In this document: positions 35,741-43,215 of the stretch, in pieces
How positions within the stretch are numbered: position 1 is the first letter of the stretch
Layout of the letters: each line of letters begins with the position of its first letter
Translations under genes and position numbers: made by a program
The notes under the pieces: model-generated
Told to the model about the DNA's origin: nothing
The model's database searches: none
The model's input: the letters and a program-made list of their open reading frames with translations, nothing else
Source: Rhodoferax sp.
GTDB lineage: Bacteria > Pseudomonadota > Gammaproteobacteria > Burkholderiales > Burkholderiaceae_C
Assembly: GCA_024235935.1 (NCBI GenBank)
Contig: JACKLL010000015.1
Location: forward strand, 10,912 to 74,911
DNA length: 64,000 bases
Direction: 5' to 3'

Positions 35741-36943
35741 TCAGCTGCGTGCGCGCAGCACGACGATCAGCGCATCCGCCACCGCCTGCACATTGCCTTC
35801 GTTCAGGCCGGCCACGCACATGCGCCCCGAGCGCACCAGGTAGATGCCGTGCTTCTCGCGCAGCGTGTCCACCTCGTCGGATGTCAGCCCGGTGTAGCTG
35901 AACATGCCGTGCTGCTCGGTCAGGAAGTCGACCGACATGCCGGGCAGGCCTGCGGTGAGCCGTTCGGCCAGCAGCACGCGCATGCGCTTGATGCGCTCGC
36001 GCATGTCCTTTACTTCTGCGACCCATTGCTGGTGCAAGGCCGGCGTGTCCAGCACCGCGGCGACCAGGCGCTCGCCGTGCAGCGGCGGGCTGGAGTACAC
36101 GCGGCGGATGCCGGCCTTGAGCTGGCCGAGCACCCGATCGGCTTCGTCTGCGGACGGGCACACGACCGACAGACCGCCACAGCGTTCGCCATACAGCGAA
36201 AAATTCTTCGAGAAGGAGTTGGTGACCAGCGGGCACAGGCCGGCCTCGACCATGGCACGCACGGCCCAGGCGTCTTCCTCGATGCCTTCGCCAAAGCCCT
36301 GGTAGGCCATGTCCAGGAAGGGCACCAGGCCACCGTCCTTCATCACCTGGATGACGCCCGACCACTGCGCCTTGGACAGGTCGATGCCGGTCGGGTTGTG
36401 GCAACAGGGCTGCATCAGCACGACGCTGCCGGCTGGCAGCCTGGCGAAGAACGCCAGCATCTCGTCGTAGCGCAGGCCATTGCTGTCGGCATCGTAATAG
36501 GGATAACGCGCCACCTTGAGCCCGGCACCTTGCATCAGGGACTCGTGGTTGTCCCAGGTCGGGTCGCTGACCCAGACATCGCTGCCCGGCATGAAGGACT
36601 TGATGAAGTCGGCGCCGATCCGGATCGCGCCCGACCCCCCCACGCCCTGGATGGTGGCGATACGGCCCTCGGCCACGGCCGCGCTGTCGGCGCCGAAGAC
36701 CAGCTTCTGCACGGCTGCGCGGTAGTCGGGTGCACCTTCGATCGGCAGATAGCCGCTGGGGCGCTCCTGCTCGCGCAGCTTCTTGTCGGCCTGGCGCACG
36801 CTGTCGAGCACCGGCAGACGGCCTTGCTCGTCGAAATACAGACCGATGCTCAGGCTGACCTTGTTCGGCCGGGGGTCGGCCATGAAGGCTTCGTGCAGCG
36901 AGAGGATCGGGTCTCCGGCATATACGGGGAGATGTTGGTACAT
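35741..36943 (-). CDS. Aspartate/aromatic amino acid aminotransferase (class I)
   Basis: 400-aa PLP enzyme with MYQHLPVYAGDPILSLHEAF start, IQGVGGSGAIRIGADF, CCHNPTGIDLS, FLDMAYQGFGEG, the PLP lysine in NSFSKNFSLYGER, and an arginine-binding SGRMCVAGLN end. It belongs to the AspC/TyrB family; substrate preference between aspartate and aromatic amino acids cannot be fixed by eye. It is convergent with the Bug-type gene, 81 bp apart. Confidence 0.95.
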   Translation of the reverse strand: MYQHLPVYAGDPILSLHEAFMADPRPNKVSLSIGLYFDEQGRLPVLDSVRQADKKLREQERPSGYLPIEGAPDYRAAVQKLVFGADSAAVAEGRIATIQGVGGSGAIRIGADFIKSFMPGSDVWVSDPTWDNHESLMQGAGLKVARYPYYDADSNGLRYDEMLAFFARLPAGSVVLMQPCCHNPTGIDLSKAQWSGVIQVMKDGGLVPFLDMAYQGFGEGIEEDAWAVRAMVEAGLCPLVTNSFSKNFSLYGERCGGLSVVCPSADEADRVLGQLKAGIRRVYSSPPLHGERLVAAVLDTPALHQQWVAEVKDMRERIKRMRVLLAERLTAGLPGMSVDFLTEQHGMFSYTGLTSDEVDTLREKHGIYLVRSGRMCVAGLNEGNVQAVADALIVVLRARS

Positions 36944-37028
36944 GTTTCGTCGTTCCGTGAAGAGGAAAGACGTCGATGATACGGGAGCGATCCGGGGCTG
37001 CCACACCGGGCGTGCCGGTGGCAGCGCC

Positions 37029-37316
37029 TCAGTGCTGGGTCTTGCTGCGGCGTCGGAACGTCGAGTTGCAGCCCTCGGTGGGCGACCCGCAGTCTTCTTC
37101 CGTGAACCCGAGCTTTTGCAGGGTGCGGATCAGGCGGACCGTCTCGCCGACGCCTTGCGTCTGCACCAGGCGATAGACACGGCCGTCGGCATTGCGGATG
37201 CCCATCGGGCAGACATTCCCCACAGGCTCCCTCTCTTGCAGATCGAAGTCGAGGCTGTGCAGGATGATCGGATCGTCCGGGAGCGGATCGATGTTTTCAA
37301 GGAGTCGGGTCAGCAT
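37029..37316 (-). CDS. Hypothetical 95-aa protein
   Basis: 95 aa, MLTRLLENIDPLPDDPIIL start, with three cysteines (NVCPMG, EDCGSP, EGCNST) and no hydrophobic segment, so probably cytoplasmic. TAGGAG lies 7-8 nt before ATG 37316, which supports translation. It lies 85 bp upstream of the aminotransferase gene and on the same strand. No family recognised. Confidence 0.6.
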   Translation of the reverse strand: MLTRLLENIDPLPDDPIILHSLDFDLQEREPVGNVCPMGIRNADGRVYRLVQTQGVGETVRLIRTLQKLGFTEEDCGSPTEGCNSTFRRRSKTQH

Positions 37317-37598
37317 CGCGGTCTCCTACCAGGCAGGAAGATCGACAACTATAGAAGCTCGGGTCAAAAAGGCAAGGGTGCAACACCGTGTCAGGCCGCG
37401 GATCCCGCGCAGGAAATGATGCCCATCAAATCCGTCGAATATTTTTACAGGGGGGAGCGTGCTGCTGCCCCTCGATGGCACCGTGGTTGTATATCAACGA
37501 CTTGCCGCCACTGGCACAGCTATTGCTGCAGTGATCCGATAACTCCCCCGAGCGATCGCGGTCGGGCCAGAATCAACGATAGCTGGAGGAAATTCACG

Positions 37599-38414
37599 AT
37601 GTTCAAGGCTTTGCGCAACCACCATTCTTCGTTCGCAGCCAGCGCTTGTTGCACCACGGCCTGGGCATTGTTGGGCACGTTCACCATCGCATCTGCCGCC
37701 TACGCCGCGCCGACCGTGTCCGTGACCGGTCGCGATGCAAGCGTCTACCTGTCGACGATGAGTGGCGGTGTGGGTACCGCCCAAGTCGCCATCAGCCCTT
37801 CGCCTGAACTGATCTCGACGCAAAGCCTGGCACCGTCATTCCTGCAGATTGCAGGCTCGGACACCGCCTCGGCGGTGGATGGCAGCTTCAGCGCGACCAT
37901 TACCGGAGACTGGGATCTGAAGCAGGACTACACCCTGGCCAGCAGCAACGCAGGCGCCGTACTCGGCGCCTCCGGTTCCATGGCCGTCAATGGCGGTTCC
38001 TCCGGCAGCAGCGCCGGGGTGCCCAGCGCGGGACCGTTCAACCACAGCAAACACAACTACCAGGAACTGCGCTTCTCGCTGTCGCAGGCCACGCCATTTG
38101 CCATCACAGGGACGACCTGGGGTGGTGAATATGTCCAGGTGCGTCAGTCAGACGGCTCGACCTACGGCGGTTTTGACTGGGTCGCCACCTACGTCGCCGG
38201 CAACACGCCTGCGCCATGGTCGTTCTCAGGCGTGTTGGCTGCAGGTGACTACTTCATCAGCAACCGCCTGGTTCCGCTGGGCAACAGCGGCTGGGACTAT
38301 TCGCTCACCTTCGAGGGCGCCCATGTCGCCGCCGTTCCCGAGCCGCAAAGTTTTGCACTGATGCTGGCGGGGCTTGCGCTGGTGGGGTTCGCTGCACGCG
38401 CGCGCCGTGCCTGA
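37599..38414 (+). CDS. PEP-CTERM sorting-domain exported protein
   Basis: 271 aa. A long signal peptide ends near AAYAAPTVSV. The Ser/Gly/Thr-rich, beta-type mature part has no recognised domain. The C-terminus is a textbook exosortase substrate tag: VPEPQSFALMLAGLALVG then FAARARRA (PEP motif, helix, basic cluster). GGAGGA lies 8 nt before the ATG. No exosortase, glycosyltransferase or other PEP-CTERM gene is nearby, so processing must be by enzymes encoded elsewhere. Probably a surface or matrix protein. Confidence 0.93.
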   Translation: MFKALRNHHSSFAASACCTTAWALLGTFTIASAAYAAPTVSVTGRDASVYLSTMSGGVGTAQVAISPSPELISTQSLAPSFLQIAGSDTASAVDGSFSATITGDWDLKQDYTLASSNAGAVLGASGSMAVNGGSSGSSAGVPSAGPFNHSKHNYQELRFSLSQATPFAITGTTWGGEYVQVRQSDGSTYGGFDWVATYVAGNTPAPWSFSGVLAAGDYFISNRLVPLGNSGWDYSLTFEGAHVAAVPEPQSFALMLAGLALVGFAARARRA

Positions 38415-38863
38415 TCGCATCGCGTTTCGGTGGTGGACAGTCGAGCCAACGCAGCACGGCTGATTGCACCTGTCTCACGCAGTCACCGACGCACCGACGT
38501 CCGCGCACGCACGCGCTCTGCGCGCTGAATCGCCGCTTGAAGGCCCACCTGCAGACAAGCCGCAATCCCGTCTGCGCCGCGACCCACCCGCGTGCGCCAC
38601 ACCGCCGGCCGCCAACGCGGTTGCGGCGCAAACATCGAATGCGCACAAGTCCCGCGCACACCGGCGGCGCGCATCGGGTTTGCCAGGAAGCTCACCCGCT
38701 GAGCCTGGGGCGTTGGCCATGCATCCAGTGTGCGGAGCCCGACGTCGCCGATCGGCAGCATCACGCCAGAAGCCGGGCAAATTGCAGAATTTCCACTGCA
38801 TAATGTTTGTAACAACCAAAAAGCACAGCCGCTGGCTGAGAAGAACCGAGGGGAACCCGTCGC
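38415..38863. other. Intergenic region between the PEP-CTERM gene and the WYL remnant
   Basis: About 450 bp of GC-rich sequence with no protein-like frame or strong hairpin terminator that I can see. It marks the left edge of the accessory segment; GC content falls noticeably from about 38.8 kb onward. Confidence 0.5.
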
Positions 38864-39130
38864 ATGAGCGAAGCGGTACGTCTATATGCATACAGAAACC
38901 TGTTGAATGACCGTGTCGCCGTATCCGCAACCCAGCTAGCCCAGCGGCTGGAAATTCGATGCCATCTCCCGATTGCAAGTGATGGATGGCGACGCCTTGG
39001 CTTGGTCAGCACGCGACATCGACGAGATTCTGGATTCACATTGCTGCGCCGAACTGCTGCCAGTTACTCATGACAACAGTGAGGGTTGCCACGATCGCAC
39101 CGCACACCACGACTATGCCGTCAGTGCCGA
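38864..39130 (+). pseudogene. Broken WYL-type (YafY-like) transcriptional regulator
   Basis: The frame from ATG 38864, with AGGGGAA upstream, reads MSEAVRLYAYRNLLNDRVAV and then SATQLAQRLEI, a typical helix-turn-helix N-terminus of WYL-domain regulators. It then loses about 15-25 residues, resuming at HLPIA. After a frame change, ALAWSARDIDEILDSH resembles the W-x-S-x-E-E-I-x-A-L-L segment that follows the HTH in such proteins. The WYL domain itself is missing. I call it a gene remnant beside the restriction operon; the right limit is approximate. Confidence 0.55.
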
Positions 39131-39360
39131 ATGATTTCATTGGTAATCCCAGAACAGCGTCGGTCCTGACACGCCCGGCGGACAATGCTTTTTGGGCAGT
39201 TCGACCGACGAGTGGCAGCTTCAGCTTTTTGTGAGGTCGAGAAGGGGCGACGCCTATCGCACTTGTGGCCCCGTCGTTCTCGATTCGGCTGAGGGTGATC
39301 GCCCGATGAGCATCCTATGGCAGTTGCAAATACCTCTTACGGCTCGCCTGTTCCGAGAGT

Positions 39361-40341
39361 TCAGTGTGTTGCGCGGGGGGTAGCATTGGCCGGCGCGACC
39401 AGGCGTGCCGGTGTCTTGAAAACGTTCTTGGTGTTCCAGGCTAGATACTCGGGCGCGGGGAGCAAGCCAACATGCTGAGGCGAGTAAATTGCACGTCCAT
39501 GAAACTGCAGGTCACCCTCCATGCCCCTACCGCCACTGATTGCGTGTTGGCTGAAGACGATTCGGTGCTCCGCAGGCTCGACTGTGAATACACCCAAATC
39601 GAAGAGCTTGTGGTGCAGCGCGCACAGCGACAATCCGTTGGGTTCGATGTCTGGACCGCCAACGTGGTGCCATTGAATATGTGCCGCTTCCAGGCCCGCT
39701 GGCACATGCCCAATTCTCAAGTCAAATCCGCAGACACAGCAACGGTACTCGTAGGCGCGCAGCACGCGATCCCTGAAGCCGGGATCGCGTTTGCGTCGAG
39801 CCGCGGAGGTGTACTCAAAGCCAGCCGTTGCACCATCACGTAATTCAACTGCGCCGTCGAGGTCAAGACCGAGCATGGCGACGATGTCCGCGTGGAGGGT
39901 GACCGGGAAGTAGGTGTCAAGAATTCTTGATGCTACCGCCTGCAGAAGGCCTGGAATATGTCGAAGCGCTGTGTCGATCTCCAGAGGGAAGCCCGCTTTG
40001 ATGTGGTGTTTTCGAAGTTCCCCCAGGCTGGGCGTCGATCCAGCTGGGCGTTTCAGAATTTCGCGAGGACCGCTAAGACTCCAAATTGCACCCTGCCCAT
40101 CGGTGGCCAGATGCCAGAACGGATAGTGTCTTGACTTGGCTGCGCTGCTAGGGCCGAACTCGGCCAACAGCTGCTTGAGAGCAGCGTCGATGGCCGAGAA
40201 CTCCGCCATCCTTGCTTCTGCATGTTGGACTCGGGCCAGCGACAGCAAGATCAACAGAGGCTTGTGTGGGGCATAGATACCTGCGCGTTGCGCGCGTCGG
40301 ATATTTTCGAATAGCTCCAAAACTTCGATTGCGGTCTTCAT
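39361..40341 (-). CDS. HNH restriction endonuclease with sulfur-binding domain (phosphorothioate-dependent, type IV-like)
   Basis: 326 aa from ATG 40341. The N-terminal part (APHKPLLILLSLARV, then SRHYPFWHLATDG) has the layout of the sulfur-binding domain of McrA-type enzymes that read phosphorothioated DNA. The C-terminal HNH nuclease is complete: CCVCGFDLRIG, LEAAHIQWHHVGGPD, NGLSLCALHHKLFDLG, and the tail FHGRAI...EYLAWNTKNVF. Family members cut DNA bearing foreign backbone modification. The gene overlaps the HIT gene stop by 4 bp (ATGA), so the two are translationally coupled. Local GC is about 55%, lower than the flanking core genes, suggesting acquisition. Confidence 0.85.
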   Translation of the reverse strand: MKTAIEVLELFENIRRAQRAGIYAPHKPLLILLSLARVQHAEARMAEFSAIDAALKQLLAEFGPSSAAKSRHYPFWHLATDGQGAIWSLSGPREILKRPAGSTPSLGELRKHHIKAGFPLEIDTALRHIPGLLQAVASRILDTYFPVTLHADIVAMLGLDLDGAVELRDGATAGFEYTSAARRKRDPGFRDRVLRAYEYRCCVCGFDLRIGHVPAGLEAAHIQWHHVGGPDIEPNGLSLCALHHKLFDLGVFTVEPAEHRIVFSQHAISGGRGMEGDLQFHGRAIYSPQHVGLLPAPEYLAWNTKNVFKTPARLVAPANATPRATH

Positions 40342-40736
40342 GGGATTTGAGCCCGGTCTGCAGCGGTCCAATAGTCGGCCTTTTCCGGGATGACCCATCG
40401 CACACCGCCGCGTGGGTCAGTGCTGTCACCCGGAAAGCGAGGGATCAAATGCATGTGCAAGTGATGGATGGTTTGGCCGGCTGCTGCGCCGTCGTTGATG
40501 CCGATGTTGTAGCCGGATGGGGCAAACTCCGTTTGAAGCTGCTGCCTGGATGCGTTCAGCAGTTCGAACATGGCTGAGCGTTCTCCGGCTGTTGTATCGA
40601 AGAAAGATTCGATATGTCTCACCGGGATCACCAAGGTATGCCCTGGCGACACGGGGAATCCGTCTCGAATAGCGATAGCGGCCGTATTGCGAAGCAGCAC
40701 GCGACTCGCTGGCAGACGACAAAACAAGCATGTCAT
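40338..40736 (-). CDS. HIT-family nucleotide hydrolase
   Basis: 132 aa. It has the CLFC pair at the N-terminus, DGFPVSPGHTLVIPVRHIESF, the NIGINDGAAAGQTIHHLHMH segment with the HxHxH catalytic triad, and LIPRFPGD. HIT proteins hydrolyse nucleotide conjugates such as dinucleoside polyphosphates or AMP-lysine. It is the first gene of a two-gene operon with the sulfur-binding-domain/HNH nuclease and overlaps it by 4 bp. The pairing suggests a joint function, but none is proven. Confidence 0.88.
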   Translation of the reverse strand: MTCLFCRLPASRVLLRNTAAIAIRDGFPVSPGHTLVIPVRHIESFFDTTAGERSAMFELLNASRQQLQTEFAPSGYNIGINDGAAAGQTIHHLHMHLIPRFPGDSTDPRGGVRWVIPEKADYWTAADRAQIP

Positions 40737-41144
40737 GGGCTTGAGTATCTCGTACGCGCGGCATGGCCACGGCCTTCTGCATGCATCGACACACCTCCCC
40801 CACCGCAGGTTACGGGTGCGGATTTCTCAAGGCATCATGATGAGTATGTGCGCCAGCTTGCGGGCGGGTGACCGAGACCGTCGGTAAGACCAAAGGATTC
40901 AGACCCCTGGGACATTCAGCGGGGATTCCCGCGCGCAACCAAGAAAGCAGCTGCAAAAGCAACGGCCTGAAGAAAAGTTGGTGGTGGAGTGTAACAGAAA
41001 ACGAAACCGGCCCTCCGCTCACTCTCAGACCCGGTCGGAAGCCCTGCAACCATTGCGCGCTTCCGGGGAAGGATTTCGCGCACCCGCACATGCCCACGAC
41101 CGCAAGTTCAGATGGGTCGATTGGCACTCGCAGTCGTCATCAAT
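40737..41144. other. Intergenic region upstream of the HIT-HNH operon
   Basis: About 400 bp with no supportable gene. It should contain the promoter of the HIT-HNH operon (minus strand). Sequence quality becomes doubtful toward its right end, where frame-disrupting errors begin. Confidence 0.4.
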
Positions 41145-42019
41145 GGCGGGCGCTTTCGGGCCTGCAACTTGGCTTTCGTCGCATTCGCCGCCGTAATGCC
41201 CGGCACGGTGCGCTCGGTGCAGGCGCGGCAGTTGCCAGTGCGCACCTCGACATTGCCTATGGCCTGGGGGAGGGCGAGACGCTGGATGTATTCCGATCGC
41301 GTGCGGGCGGGAGACCACCAGCAAGGGCAAAGGCAACGCATCGGCGGGAAAGACGCCGGTGCTGAGAGTGTTCCTGCATGGCGGTTACTGGCGTTCGCTC
41401 CCGACAAGTCCGACCACTCTTTCGTGGCGTCGAGTTCACGCAGGCGGGCGCCTGTGGTGGTGCAACTATGCGTTGTGTCCGGCGTGCGCATCGTCACGGT
41501 GCCGCATCGTGCTGCAGATGGTCAGGCGCTGGCTGGACCTGGCTGCTTTATCGGTGACCAGTGAGGGGCGATCCGACGCGAGGCACGGTGGCCGGGCATT
41601 CGGTAAAGCGGCCACCTGGCGGCGATGATGCTGGCCTGCGCCTGGAAAGGCTGGCGGCGCCCGACCTGCCAGATGACCTGGTGCGCAATGCCTTGTCGAT
41701 CTCGGGCCTGCTGAACTGGAATCCATTCGCAGCGCGCCTTTCCTGCAGGTCGCTGCGCCTGACGCCAGACGCCATCAAGGCCAGTCCGGCCTGGATGCCG
41801 CGCCCGCACATGGCGGTGTGCTCCAGCAGCGTCTGCGGTGGCGACGAGCGCGCCGAATTCCTGCGCCAGACCAGCTGATCCAGCAGGCCTGGGGCAAAGG
41901 AAGTGTGCCGGTCGTACCCAGGCGCTGCCCGGTCTGAACCATTTCAGCATCCTGGGCGCTGGCCGCGCCAGACACCCGGCTGCACCGGCTGTGCGGCGAC
42001 CTGCTCGGCGCGCATCTGA
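41145..42019 (+). pseudogene. Alpha/beta-hydrolase (HGGYW esterase/arylformamidase-like), frame-disrupted
   Basis: Pieces of one protein can be read in changing frames: HLDIAYGLGEGETLDVF (about 41240-41290), the oxyanion motif HGGYW (41377-41391), KSDHSF, the nucleophile motif VAGHS (41588-41602), DDLVRNALSISGL, SPAWMP, CGGDE and LNHFSIL with the catalytic His (to about 41950). The order is that of KynB-like or carboxylesterase hydrolases of ~290 aa. At least five frame changes are needed. Its two neighbours are disrupted in the same way, so I attribute this to sequence errors. Both ends are approximate. Confidence 0.6.
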
Positions 42020-42059
42020 ACGCAGGCGCTTGCAGCGCCGTTGCACGGGCCGCGCTGCA

Positions 42060-43034
42060 ACAAACATCCATCAGCAGGTGCTCGCCAGCGTTGTCGCCGC
42101 CAGCGTGACGTAGTTGACCTTGCGGATATCCATCAGCTTGCGCCCGCCCGCGTAAGCTGATCAAACTCTCTGGATGTCCTGCTCCATCTCGATCATGGTT
42201 TCAAACAGCTTGCCATGATCGGCGGCTCCAGGATGCGCTTGCCCTCGACGTGCTTGTATTCGCCCTTGTTGAAGTCGCTGGCCGAGCCGTAGTACTCCTT
42301 GAACAGGCGACCATCGACCTCGGTGGTCTGGCCCAGGCTCTCCTCACTTTGGCGTGGCATCGACGTAAATCATGACCATCGTCGCGCCAAGCAGATGCTC
42401 TTGGCAATGTCGCCCGTATTCGCGGATGCCGCCGTCGGCGATGATGGGCTTAGTGATGGCCACCGCGCGCACCACTTGAGCGCCGACGGCTGCCAGCCGC
42501 CGGTGCCAGGAAAACCGGTCTTGAAGCTTGGTGATGCAGACTTTGCCGGGCCGATGCGCGAAACCTTTGGTGGCGTCGGCGCCCCAATCTCCAGTCACGG
42601 CGCCGTGTCCCGTTGCCAGCGATCACGAAGGCGTAAGCAGCCTTCCAGGCATTCGATCGTATTCTTGACGCTGTCAGCATGGCCGCGCGCAATGTCGATC
42701 GTCACGTAGTGCGGGCGTGAGGCCCGCGCACGAACCGGTCCGCAGTGTCGTAGTCCAGCCTTCTTCACGCCCAGCGAGATCGATGCGTACAGGCCTGCGC
42801 CTTCATGCTCTGCACGAAGGCGACGTTGTCAAGTCAGAACCGGTGCATACGTAGAAGTAGCCGTTCTGCCGCCAGCCAGACGCAAGATACGTTCGTCGAT
42901 AAAGTCTTCATGTTGGCCAGTACCAGGATCAAACAGCGACCGCCGAGCTGATGCTGGCATCACGACTTCCGAGCGGCTCTCCACGCGGCATTTGCGCGGC
43001 AACGGCAGGATGTTCGTAATCAAATATTTCCATG
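42060..43034 (-). pseudogene. guaC: GMP reductase (Bacillus-type GuaC), frame-disrupted
   Basis: GMP reductase converts GMP to IMP with NADPH. On the minus strand the start MEIFDYE (ATG 43034), RVESRSE, FIDERI, the catalytic-cysteine motif GPGKVCIT (about 42556-42530), ITKPIIADGGIR, GATMVMI, FKEYYGSASDFNKGEYKHVE and SYAGGRKLMDIRKVNYVTLA are all recognisable but in different frames. The residues match the B. subtilis-type GuaC (~325 aa), not the E. coli type. The 975-bp span fits one full-length gene with many small indels. End near 42060 is approximate. Confidence 0.7.
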
Positions 43035-43215
43035 GTGAGAAACTCCAAGCGATAAGGGTATTGTCGGGAACGGTGAGCGCTTGGATCAGGCCAGTCAGGC
43101 GTTTGGCGCCGCAGGCGCGCAAAAACAAGAAACGCCGGGCCTGATGCGCTTGGGCCCGGTGATTGATGTGTAACAGCGTCGGCGGGGCCGGCGTGGTTCC
43201 TACAATCACGTCTGC

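Noticed and set aside
40880..40930. CCCCTGGGACATTCAGCGGGG as a REP element or transposon end
   Set aside because: The symmetry is imperfect, there is a single copy, and no transposase or target duplication is visible; sequence quality nearby is also doubtful.
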